Shown here: positions 46,824 to 54,940 of the stretch, piece by piece
How the letters are laid out: every line of letters starts with the position of its first letter
Numbering within the stretch: the first letter of the stretch is position 1
DNA from: Atopobacter sp. AH10
GTDB taxonomy: Bacteria; Bacillota; Bacilli; Lactobacillales; Aerococcaceae
Assembly (NCBI RefSeq): GCF_003664595.1
Contig: NZ_QXPZ01000002.1
Coordinates: forward strand, 110,931 to 174,930
Reading direction: 5' to 3'
Length of the DNA: 64,000 nucleotides
Translations under genes and position numbers: made by a program
Notes under the pieces: generated by a model
Seen by the model: only the letters and a program-made list of their open reading frames with translations
What the model was told of the DNA's origin: nothing
Database searches by the model: none

Positions 46824-48173
46824 CTAGTACAAGTCCTTAATGCTTCTCGTAGAATTGTACTTAGTAACGAGGACAACCCGATCCGATGGGATAATCGAGT
46901 CACGACCGGTTGGGAAAATAACTTTACCCTTTCGCATGATAAAGGCAATCAGGATACCATTAGGCACGTTTACTTCAGCAATAGTCTTTCCGATTAAAGG
47001 TGATTGTTCGTTAATCCGGAATTGGGCTACTTCAATCCGATTTTCCCATAAACGGTAAAGGGATTCTACAGAAGCTCCTTCTGCCTCTTCCTTCGCTCGA
47101 ACAAAGCGCAAAATATCAGTAGCTACAATTTCTTTTGGCGTAATAACGGTTTGCTTTTTGGTTAAATTAACCACATTGAGTATAGCGGTTCGACTCATTT
47201 TAGCAATAGCTGAAATATGATCAAATTGCTCTGCAAAAAGTGACGTGATCAAATTTTCTTCATCCACGCCTGTCAGAGAAATAACAACATCATAATGTTC
47301 TATTCCTTGTGAAAGCAGGAAGTTTTGATCCGTTCCATCTCCATGAATAATCACCACATCAGGGAAACGATAAGACAATTCTTCACAACGTTTCTCATCA
47401 CGTTCAATAACTTTAATATTATAGTGAGCATGTTCGATTTGTCGCAAAAGGTAATGAGCTATACGACTTCCACCAATAATAAATATGCCACGAATCCTCT
47501 TTTTCTTCGGCGTTAACTGGCGATGGAAATTGGCAATATCTTTGGCAAAACCTGTCACAAAAATACGATCGTTGTCTTCCAAATGGTTTACCCCTGAAGG
47601 AATAATCAACTCATTATTCCTTACAATGGCGCATATAATTAAACCAGGAAAGTTTTCACGGAAATCCGGAATAGTTATCCCATGTAAATTATGCTCTGGT
47701 AAAATCTCCATTTCGATTAAGTTGACACGATTCCCTAAAAAGGATTCTACACTTAAAGCGGAAGGGTAGCGAATCAATTTAGCTATGTCTTTGGCTGCTG
47801 ATAAGTCCGGATTTATCAACAGGTCTATGCCCAATCCTTCACGCACTAAGTTGAATTTTTCGCTATATTCTGGTTCCCTAACCCGTGCAATCGTTCGTTT
47901 TACCCCTAAGCGTTTAGCCAGGATACAAGAAATTAAATTAACCTCATCTCTATCTGCAGTGGCAATAAAAATATCCACATTTTCTACCCCTGCCTCCACT
48001 AAAGTATCATAGCTGACACCACTGCCAACAATACCTGTAATGTCATAGTCATCGATGCTTCTGCTTAGAACGAGATCGTTTTTCTCGATTAACATAATAT
48101 TATTGTCTTCAGTAGACAAGGCTTTACAGATGGCTTGACCAACCTTACCGCCACCAACAATGATTATATCCAT
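46824..48173 (-). CDS. trkA: Trk system regulatory subunit TrkA
   Basis: This 449-residue cytoplasmic protein has two TrkA-N/TrkA-C (RCK) units. The first starts MDIIIVGGGKVGQAICKAL with the NAD-binding loop, the second FIIGGSRIAHYLLRQIE near residue 235. TrkA-C segments (VNLIEMEILPEHNLHG and IEVAQFRINEQSPLIG) follow each. It gates TrkH in response to nucleotides. It is the first gene of trkAH; a possible promoter TTGTGT-N16-TAAACT lies about 90 bp upstream. Confidence 0.93.
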   Translation of the reverse strand: MDIIIVGGGKVGQAICKALSTEDNNIMLIEKNDLVLSRSIDDYDITGIVGSGVSYDTLVEAGVENVDIFIATADRDEVNLISCILAKRLGVKRTIARVREPEYSEKFNLVREGLGIDLLINPDLSAAKDIAKLIRYPSALSVESFLGNRVNLIEMEILPEHNLHGITIPDFRENFPGLIICAIVRNNELIIPSGVNHLEDNDRIFVTGFAKDIANFHRQLTPKKKRIRGIFIIGGSRIAHYLLRQIEHAHYNIKVIERDEKRCEELSYRFPDVVIIHGDGTDQNFLLSQGIEHYDVVISLTGVDEENLITSLFAEQFDHISAIAKMSRTAILNVVNLTKKQTVITPKEIVATDILRFVRAKEEAEGASVESLYRLWENRIEVAQFRINEQSPLIGKTIAEVNVPNGILIAFIMRKGKVIFPTGRDSIIPSDRVVLVTKYNSTRSIKDLY

Positions 48174-48392
48174 GATAACTTCTTTCCTTCCTTACCCGGA
48201 TCTTACACAGCACATCAGATTAGTCTTAAAACAAATTTAAGATATAGCTATCCTAAAGTTTAACATTTTTTTAGAAATACACAACTTTTAGAAGGCTTTC
48301 TGCCCGAATTACTCCATTCGTCGTATGTGAAGCTCCTAAAATTAAGGAATACGATCTCTTTACTCCTTCAAAGAAACTATTCCAAAAAAAAG

Positions 48393-48416
48393 CTGGAAGT
48401 GTATCAACACTTCCAG
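48393..48416 (-). terminator. Terminator after tRNA-Leu(CAG)
   Basis: A 10-bp stem CTGGAAGTGT/ACACTTCCAG with an ATCA loop has an A-run on the left, which gives T on the minus strand, just past the tRNA 3' end. Confidence 0.9.
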
Positions 48417-48421
48417 AAAAA

Positions 48422-48505
48422 TGCGGCCAAGAGGACTTGAACCTCCACGGATTTTACTCCACTAGCGCCTGAAGCTAGCGCGTCTGCCAATTCCGCCATG
48501 ACCGC
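48422..48505 (-). tRNA. tRNA-Leu (anticodon CAG)
   Basis: An 84-nt cloverleaf on the minus strand has acceptor stem GCGGTCA/TGGCCGC. The D arm is GGCGGAATTGGCAGACGCG, the anticodon stem CTAGC/GCTAG encloses the loop TTCAGGC (anticodon CAG), and there is a long variable arm. GGTTCAAGTCC is the T loop region. CCA is not encoded. Confidence 0.95.
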
Positions 48506-48562
48506 AAGACAAGACCTATTATAGCAATTTTACTCACAAAAAAAAAGACCAGTATGAAGTCC

Positions 48563-48642
48563 GGTCTCGACTTCTACTAGTTAATCAAAAAGCTCATTGA
48601 ACTGGTCTCGACTTCTACAGATTAATGCAAAAGCTCCTTGAA
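48563..48642. repeat. Two ~40-bp direct repeats between the tRNA-Leu genes
   Basis: Copies starting GGTCTCGACTTCTAC at 48563 and 48604 share TTAAT-CAAAA-GCTC-TTGAA along about 39 bp, with a 41-bp period. They lie between the two tRNA-Leu genes. Confidence 0.75.
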
Positions 48643-48699
48643 TATTTTCTTTTCCACATCTCCTCTAGTTGAGAGCCAATGAGAAAGTGCCAAAAAAAA

Positions 48700-48721
48700 A
48701 GGATCCCCCTTGCTGGATCCT
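48700..48721 (-). terminator. Terminator after tRNA-Leu(GAG)
   Basis: AGGATCC and GGATCCT form a 7-bp stem, followed on the minus strand by a run of T (nine A on the left flank). Confidence 0.85.
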
Positions 48722-48728
48722 CGTTTTA

Positions 48729-48812
48729 TGCGGCCAAGAGGACTTGAACCTCCACGGGGAAATTCCCCACTAGCCCCTCAAGCTAGCGCGTCTGCCATTC
48801 CGCCATGACCGC
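48729..48812 (-). tRNA. tRNA-Leu (anticodon GAG)
   Basis: An 84-nt cloverleaf on the minus strand nearly matches the other tRNA-Leu in acceptor, D and T arms. The anticodon loop is TTGAGGG (anticodon GAG) on the stem CTAGC/GCTAG, with a long variable arm. CCA is not encoded. Confidence 0.95.
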
Positions 48813-49091
48813 GACAACAAGATAATATTAGCAATTTTCCGGTCATTTGTAAAGTCTTTTCTTGATTTTTATAATCAGAAATTCTCTACCCCCCTATTCT
48901 CTCTTTTAGCTTCTTCTGTTCTCCAACTTCCTTATAAAATATTTCGCAGGATTATGTATAATATTTGGCGGGCATAGAGAAACATAGGCAAAAAAGATCA
49001 TTCCCCTTAGAAGTTGAGTAATCTTTCATATTTCATTTATTTTGTGGTAAAGTATAGAACAAGAACACTTATCTTGAATAAAGGAGCTTTT

Positions 49092-49766
49092 ATGCAAACA
49101 GAAGAAATAAGCATTGAAAAGTTAGAACACATTAGTCAAAAAGATTATCAACGAATGGCACGAATTGTTTTTGATACCTGGAATTACCCTGCATGGGTAC
49201 CCGCCGAAAAAATTCGCCCAATGGTGGAAATCTTCCTCATTGATGTTTTGTTAAATTCTAGCAAAATTGTGGTCGCGCGTAAAAATGGGCATATCATCGG
49301 CCTAATTGCCTACAGCATTTCTAAAAAAATTAATGAACTCTCTTGGTTACGTTACAGACAAGCCAATGCTCTTTGCCAGCTACTCGAACAAGATGCTGAC
49401 GATACAGTTTTTAGCCGATACATGGCTACCATGCGCTTAGATGAAAAACTAGTCCAACAATCCGGAAAGATATTCGGTGCAAGTTTAACCCTCTTTATGA
49501 TCGAAAAAACCGCTCGGGGTCTGGGATTAGGTAATCGTCTTTTCTATCACTTTATAGATGACCTCTTAGAAAGTAAGGTAGATCTGTTTTATGTCCTCAC
49601 TGATTCAGGTTCAGACGTTTCTTTTTACGACAAAAAAGGGCTAACACGTTTGGAATGTGAAACTTTCTTTTGGTCAGATCAAAAGACAATCGCAGAAGAC
49701 TATTATCTCTATCAAGGTTGCCCCAAAGAATTAGCTCAAGTCAATAAATTACAGTCCAATAGTTAA
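49092..49766 (+). CDS. GNAT-family N-acetyltransferase
   Basis: This 224-residue protein has the GNAT fold. The acetyl-CoA loop is FMIEKTARGLGLGNRLFYHF (RGLGLG), followed by LFYVLTDSGSDVSFYDKKGLTRL, the usual last helix and strand. The ATG at 49092 has AAGGAG 5 nt upstream; the longer open frame starting at 49014 has none. The substrate is unknown. It is transcribed alone and ends at the 49770-49811 terminator. Confidence 0.85.
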   Translation: MQTEEISIEKLEHISQKDYQRMARIVFDTWNYPAWVPAEKIRPMVEIFLIDVLLNSSKIVVARKNGHIIGLIAYSISKKINELSWLRYRQANALCQLLEQDADDTVFSRYMATMRLDEKLVQQSGKIFGASLTLFMIEKTARGLGLGNRLFYHFIDDLLESKVDLFYVLTDSGSDVSFYDKKGLTRLECETFFWSDQKTIAEDYYLYQGCPKELAQVNKLQSNS

Positions 49767-49769
49767 AAG

Positions 49770-49811
49770 AAAGAGCAATAGTTAGGAAAATCCTTCCAGC
49801 TATTGCTCTTT
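49770..49811. terminator. Terminator downstream of the GNAT gene
   Basis: A 12-bp stem AAAGAGCAATAG/CTATTGCTCTTT lies just after the GNAT stop, with T/C-rich sequence following on the plus strand. Confidence 0.85.
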
Positions 49812-50374
49812 CCCTAGCCATTTGAAACAAAAAGAATGACATATTCCCCAAAACAAACTCAAGCCACACGCCTTTTTTAAATAATGAACTCTGCCCCTTA
49901 TCTTCTAAAAGTAGACAAAGAAATATTATATTTTCATCAGAATAAGAATACTTCAATGAGATGGCTAAGTCATCCTCTAAGTAATCCTTATCCATTCAGC
50001 TCACTTTCATTTTGAAGAAAGTGATTGATGAACAAGACTTTTATATAAATTAATTCCAAAGAGTACTGATCAATAACCCTTCACCATGCCTATTTAATTG
50101 AAATCTTTCCTCTACACACTCTTTATCCCCCCTTTTTATCCAATAGGTCATTTTTCATCTTTTTCCTCTTTAAAAGTTATAAGTAAGCATTAGATGACAA
50201 TGAAAGTAAAAGGAAGTCTATCATTTATATAGGCCATTTTCTTCCTTCAAGGCCTATAAGCAAGCTCAAGAACTAGCTTTTCTCCTTAAAGAATATTATA
50301 ATTTAACTAGTAAGCGCTTTCTTAATAAAATAAGTTATTCAAGTAAATCTAGCAACTAGAAAAGGAGGGTAGCT
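49812..50374. other. Gene-free stretch of about 560 bp
   Basis: I see no convincing gene, RNA or repeat. A minus-strand open frame in its left part runs through the GNAT terminator, lacks a ribosome site and was rejected. AAAAGGAGGG near the right end serves the next gene. Confidence 0.4.
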
Positions 50375-50569
50375 ATGTTAGTCTTCAAAAGTCCTACACA
50401 TAAATCCAGTCGTCAAACTAACAGTTCTATCTGGTTAATTGCCCTGTGCTTATCAATTTTCTTCTATCTTATCGGTAACCCTAGTGATCTGGGCTTTATT
50501 TTGATGATTATTAGCGTTGTCCTTTTAGCTATTGACTTATTTATTACTCATTTAAGAAAATTGAGCTAA
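50375..50569 (+). CDS. Small membrane protein of unknown function
   Basis: This 64-residue protein has a polar N-terminus with several Ser/Thr/Lys residues and two membrane segments: SIWLIALCLSIFFYLIG and FILMIISVVLLAIDLFI. It ends with a basic HLRKLS. AAAAGGAGGG is placed well for the ATG, which is the main argument that the gene is real. I do not recognise the family. Confidence 0.6.
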   Translation: MLVFKSPTHKSSRQTNSSIWLIALCLSIFFYLIGNPSDLGFILMIISVVLLAIDLFITHLRKLS

Positions 50570-50657
50570 TTATTGGTAAATAATCTAGTGAGGATTCTTT
50601 ATAGAATGAGTCAGCTTAAGAAAAGAACTGGCAGATTGAACGACCCACATAATAAAA

Positions 50658-50701
50658 TGCGTTAGCTTAGCAGCAAGAAGCGCCAAGCTAACGCAATTTT
50701 T
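50658..50701. terminator. Bidirectional terminator between the small membrane gene and tex
   Basis: An 11-bp stem TGCGTTAGCTT/AAGCTAACGCA has an ATTTTTC tail on the plus strand and an AAAA flank for the minus strand. Confidence 0.88.
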
Positions 50702-50703
50702 CT

Positions 50704-52869
50704 TTATTCAATAGGCAACATAGATAGAGAAATACGTTTTTTATTCTTATCTACATCTTCCACATAAACGTCAACAATATCCCCAATGGACACAAGACTT
50801 GATGGATGCTTAACAAAAGACTTAGACATTTTCGATATATGGACTAGGCCATCTTCCTTAACTCCGATGTCAACAAAAACCCCAAAATCCACAATATTAC
50901 GCACTGTTCCCTTTAAAGCCATCCCCTTTTCTAAGTCATCCATGCTTAGAACATCTTGCCTCAAAATAGGTTTAGGGGCATCGTCACGAGGGTCTCGCCC
51001 ACCTTTTTGTAACTGCTCTATAATATCCATTAAGGTGAGTTCGCCAATTTCATGTCGGCTTAGAAATTCTTTGACATCCAGCTGTTTAATAGCTTCTGCC
51101 ATTTCTTCTGTCGCTATATCTTCTGCGCTTAACCCTAATTCTTCCAACAAATCCTGAGCAATTTTATAGGATTCAGGATGAATGGCGGTTTTGTCTAGTG
51201 CCTGTTTCCCACCAGATATGCGCAAAAAGCCTGCCGCTTGCTCATAGGCTTTAGCCCCTAGACGTTTCACTTTCTTCAACTGGCTACGATCTTCAAATCG
51301 TCCTTCTTCTTCACGGTAAGCCACTATATTCTTAGCTATACCCTTGTTCAAGCCGGAAACATGTTCTAAAAGTGATACACTTGCCGTGTTGAGATCCACC
51401 CCTACAGAGTTAACAGCTTGCAATACAACAAAATCCAAAGAGTCTCGTAAAGCTTTTTGACTGACATCATGTTGATATTGCCCTACTCCTACAGCCTTAG
51501 GGTCAATTTTCACTAATTCAGCTAAAGGATCTTGTAAACGACGAGCAATAGATACAGCTGACCGCTCTTCTACATGATAATCTGGAAATTCTTCCCGTGC
51601 CAATTCACTAGCAGAGTAAACTGAGGCTCCAGCTTCATTGACAATCACATAAGAAATCGATAAATGCTGTTCTTTTATTAAATCGGCAACGAATTGTTCT
51701 GATTCACGACTTGCCGTTCCATTCCCAATCGCCACACAAGTTACCCCATAGCTTTTAATCATCGCTAATAGTTCATCTTTCGCTGCTTCACGTTTTGCAA
51801 CTGGAGCCGGCTTATGAGGATAAATAACGCCCTTCCCTAACACCTTACCTGTTGGATCGATAACAGCTAATTTACAGCCTGTTCTATAGGCTGGATCGAG
51901 TCCAAGAATAGTTTCACCAGCAAGAGGCGCTTGAAGCAATAATTGGCTCAAATTATGTCCAAATAGCTGAATAGCTTCCTTTTCGGCACGTTCTGTCAAT
52001 TCATTTCTTACTTCCCGTTCAATAGCCGGTCCAATAAAGCGTTTATAAGAGTCTCGATAAGCGTCTTCAATATAAGCTACTGCAGGAGAGCTAGCTTCTT
52101 TAATCAAACGACCAGTGAAATAGCGTTCCAAGGCAGCATTATCTACCTTAATAGAAACAGTGACTACCTTATCTCTTTCAGCACGATTTAAAGCTAAAAT
52201 TTGGTGGTTAAGCACCTTATTCACCGGCTGGCTAAAGTCATAGTACATTTCATAGATTGCTTGTTCATCTACAGCGCCCTTCTTTAGCTGACTCGTTAAC
52301 AAACCTGTACGGATAGTGAATTGGCGAATCCACCGACGATAGTCTGGCTCATCACTGATGATTTCTGCCAAGATTTCATGGACACCCTCTAGTACATCTT
52401 CTAGACTTCCTAAGTCCTTTTCTTCATTAAGATAGGCCTTGGCTTCCTCTTTAATGTCTATATCGCACGCTTGCTCCAGTATCTTCTCTGCCAAAGGAAA
52501 GAGACCTTTTTCCCGAGCAATTGTGGCCTTTGTTTGCTTCTTCTGTTTATATGGTCGATATAAATCTTCTAATTCTTGAAGTGTTTTGGCCTGTTGAATT
52601 TTTTTGGACAGGTCTTCTGTCATTTTACCTTGTTCACTAATGGATTTCTCAATCGATTCACGGCGTTCATTGAGTTTGCTAAAAAAGCGAAAACTATCTT
52701 CAATAGCCTTTATTTGCACTTCATCTAAATTGCCAGTGACCTCTTTACGGTATCTAGCAATAAAAGGAACTGTATTCCCATCATTCAAGAGATCTAATGT
52801 TTTTTCAATACTCGATTCTTTCAAAGGGGCAAGTGCCACCACCATTTGAGATAAAACTTGATTTGTCAT
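50704..52869 (-). CDS. tex: Tex-family RNA-binding transcription accessory protein
   Basis: This 721-residue protein has the full Tex layout. The N-terminal helical domain includes NTVPFIARYRKEVTGNLDE. A YqgF/RuvC-like domain contains ILGLDPAYRTGCKLAVID. A helix-hairpin-helix pair follows (LNTASVSLLEHVSGLNKGIAKNIV), and the C-terminal S1 domain has GTVRNIVDFGVFVDIG and GLVHISKM. It binds nucleic acids and affects transcription. The ATG at 52869 has AAAGGA 8 nt upstream; the frame opens 18 bp earlier without a better site. Confidence 0.94.
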   Translation of the reverse strand: MTNQVLSQMVVALAPLKESSIEKTLDLLNDGNTVPFIARYRKEVTGNLDEVQIKAIEDSFRFFSKLNERRESIEKSISEQGKMTEDLSKKIQQAKTLQELEDLYRPYKQKKQTKATIAREKGLFPLAEKILEQACDIDIKEEAKAYLNEEKDLGSLEDVLEGVHEILAEIISDEPDYRRWIRQFTIRTGLLTSQLKKGAVDEQAIYEMYYDFSQPVNKVLNHQILALNRAERDKVVTVSIKVDNAALERYFTGRLIKEASSPAVAYIEDAYRDSYKRFIGPAIEREVRNELTERAEKEAIQLFGHNLSQLLLQAPLAGETILGLDPAYRTGCKLAVIDPTGKVLGKGVIYPHKPAPVAKREAAKDELLAMIKSYGVTCVAIGNGTASRESEQFVADLIKEQHLSISYVIVNEAGASVYSASELAREEFPDYHVEERSAVSIARRLQDPLAELVKIDPKAVGVGQYQHDVSQKALRDSLDFVVLQAVNSVGVDLNTASVSLLEHVSGLNKGIAKNIVAYREEEGRFEDRSQLKKVKRLGAKAYEQAAGFLRISGGKQALDKTAIHPESYKIAQDLLEELGLSAEDIATEEMAEAIKQLDVKEFLSRHEIGELTLMDIIEQLQKGGRDPRDDAPKPILRQDVLSMDDLEKGMALKGTVRNIVDFGVFVDIGVKEDGLVHISKMSKSFVKHPSSLVSIGDIVDVYVEDVDKNKKRISLSMLPIE

Positions 52870-53119
52870 GATCTTCATCCTTTCCACACGCTACTTAATC
52901 ATATCTATAGTTACCTGCTTTGGCAAGTGATTTTTCTTGCCCTCCACTGTCTAAACTCTCCTTCAGTTTCCAGTCCTTCATCTCATTCCTATTTAGCTTG
53001 TTTTCCCATTTCTAGCCATTATATAGATAACAGTCCGAACAATTCCCTACCTTTTACTATCAGAAACAATAAATCACGAACATTAATTAAAATATTTCGA
53101 TAATTCGTTCACTTTTTTG

Positions 53120-53147
53120 TTGCTTTTTTTGCTGTTTCCCGTATAAT
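53120..53147 (+). promoter_or_regulatory. Promoter of the purine permease gene
   Basis: TTGCTT (53120-53125) and TATAAT (53142-53147) are 16 bp apart. The leader then contains a 7-bp hairpin GCTCATG/CATGAGC at about 53179-53200. I see no purine riboswitch core. Confidence 0.7.
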
Positions 53148-53229
53148 CTAAGAGTAACTTTCACCAATTAAAGAAAGCTCATGAAATTATCCATGAGCCT
53201 TCTTAACTTTTAAAAGGAGTGTCAACTAC

Positions 53230-54687
53230 GTGAAGGAATTTTTTGAATTAGAGAAACACAAAACGACTGTCGCTACGGAGACCTTGGCTGGTATTACCAC
53301 CTTCTTCGCTATGTCCTATATCATTTTCGTTAACCCAGCTATTTTAAGTTTAACAGGTATGCCATCTCAAGCCGTCTTCCTCGCAACAATCTTAGCCAGT
53401 TTCGCAGGAACCCTATTTATGGGACTTTTCGCTAATGTACCTTACGCTTTAGCACCAGGTATGGGTTTAAATGCCTTCTTTACTTTTACAGTTTGCTTCT
53501 CTCTAGGATTTGTTTGGCAAGAAGCTCTTGCTATGGTATTTATTTGTGGGATTATTAATGTCATCATCACTGTAACCAAAATTCGTAAGATGATCATCAA
53601 GGCTATCCCTACTTCCATCCAACACGCTTTAGGTGGGGGTATCGGGGTCTTCATCGCCTATATTGGGATGAAAAACGCTAACCTTTTAACATTCTTAGCT
53701 GACAGCAAAGCCATCAAAGCCGTCAACAATGCCCCATTTGATCCATCCGCAACCGTCAAAGGGATCCAAACAGTTAACATCAACGGAGGTATCGTTCCTT
53801 CATTGGTTAACTTTACAGAAATTTCTTCATTAGTTGCCCTTGCAGGTCTGATCATCACGACCATTTTAGTTTTGCGTCAAGTCAAAGGTGCTATCTTATT
53901 AGGGATCTTCTTGACAACCCTGCTATCTATCTTTACAGGCATCGTTGACCTTTCAGCCGTGAACTGGGCCGATAATTCTTTGTCTTCTTCTATCCACCAA
54001 CTTGGGACAACTTTCTTAGCTGCTTTTGGTTCTAAAGGGATGGGCGCTCTCTTTAGCGATGCCCACCGCTTGCCACTCGTTTTACTGACTATCTTTGCCT
54101 TTTCTTTATCAGATACTTTTGATACTCTTGGAACCTTCATTGGAACTGGTCGTAAAACAGGGATCTTCTCTGCACAAGATGAACGTGACATGGAAGAAGG
54201 GACAGGTTTCTCTTCTAAGATGGATAAAGCCTTGTTCGCAGACTCTGTTGGGACTTCTGTCGGTGCTATCTTTGGGACAAGCAATACGACTACTTTCGTT
54301 GAATCCGCAGCAGGTATCGGAGCTGGTGGGCGAACTGGTTTAACAGCTGTTGTAACTGCCCTTCTTTTCTTACTCTCCGCCATCCTTGCACCTGTCGTAA
54401 GTATTGTTCCAGGAATTGCCACTGCTCCATCCTTAATTATCGTAGGGGTAATGATGATGAGCTCATTTAAAGAAATAGACTGGACAGATCTTTCCGAAGC
54501 TATTCCTTGTTTCTTTGCTTCTATCTTTATGGGCCTATGCTACTCTATCTCTTACGGTATTGCTGCTGGTTTCTTCTTCTATTGCCTAGTAAAAGTTATC
54601 GAAGGCAAAGCTAAAGAAGTCCACCCAATTGTTTGGCTCACCACTTTCCTCTTCTTAATTAACTTTGTTATCTTAGCCATCCTATAA
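53230..54687 (+). CDS. NCS2 (AzgA/PbuG-type) purine permease
   Basis: This 485-residue membrane protein belongs to the AzgA/PbuG branch of NCS2. It has about twelve hydrophobic segments and the blocks AGITTFFAMSYIIFVNPAIL, VPYALAPGMGLNAFFTF and GTSNTTTFVESAAGIGAGGRTGL. By family it imports adenine, guanine or hypoxanthine with protons. It starts at GTG 53230, with AAGGAG about 10 nt upstream. It is transcribed alone and ends at the 54705 terminator. Confidence 0.9.
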   Translation: MKEFFELEKHKTTVATETLAGITTFFAMSYIIFVNPAILSLTGMPSQAVFLATILASFAGTLFMGLFANVPYALAPGMGLNAFFTFTVCFSLGFVWQEALAMVFICGIINVIITVTKIRKMIIKAIPTSIQHALGGGIGVFIAYIGMKNANLLTFLADSKAIKAVNNAPFDPSATVKGIQTVNINGGIVPSLVNFTEISSLVALAGLIITTILVLRQVKGAILLGIFLTTLLSIFTGIVDLSAVNWADNSLSSSIHQLGTTFLAAFGSKGMGALFSDAHRLPLVLLTIFAFSLSDTFDTLGTFIGTGRKTGIFSAQDERDMEEGTGFSSKMDKALFADSVGTSVGAIFGTSNTTTFVESAAGIGAGGRTGLTAVVTALLFLLSAILAPVVSIVPGIATAPSLIIVGVMMMSSFKEIDWTDLSEAIPCFFASIFMGLCYSISYGIAAGFFFYCLVKVIEGKAKEVHPIVWLTTFLFLINFVILAIL

Positions 54688-54704
54688 ACATACACTCTCT
54701 AAAG

Positions 54705-54736
54705 GCCGTCCTCCTATAAATGGGACGGCTTTTTTT
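54705..54736 (+). terminator. Terminator of the purine permease gene
   Basis: A 7-bp stem GCCGTCC/GGACGGC is followed by TTTTTTT at 54730-54736. Confidence 0.9.
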
Positions 54737-54771
54737 AGTCGCTTTTTCCAATCAAATAGTCTATAATAGTA

Positions 54772-54907
54772 ATGCAAGCCATAAGGGAGTAACTAGCATC
54801 TAGTATGTGGCCGTATCAACAACGTCAAGTAGCTTGCCTACTGGTACTGCCTGAAATAGTGAGACTTATGCATAAGGGATCAGACTCTTTTATGCGTGGG
54901 TCTTTTT
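54772..54907 (+). promoter_or_regulatory. yybP-ykoY (manganese) riboswitch
   Basis: The family's two conserved loops are present: AAGGGAGTAACTAGC at about 54782-54796, and CTGCCTGAAATAGTGAGAC at about 54847-54865. The leader ends in AGACTC (54882-54887) pairing with GGGTCT (54898-54903), followed by TTTTCTTTTT: a terminator that Mn2+ binding should prevent. A TATAAT box lies at 54762-54767. The gene behind it is a cation-exporting ATPase, as in other lactic acid bacteria. Confidence 0.88.
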
Positions 54908-54940
54908 CTTTTTAGATGCAAAAAAAATTAGGAGGTTTAT

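Noticed and set aside
49741..49995. 84-codon minus-strand gene after the GNAT gene
   Set aside because: It reads through the GNAT terminator into the GNAT coding end and has no proper ribosome site.
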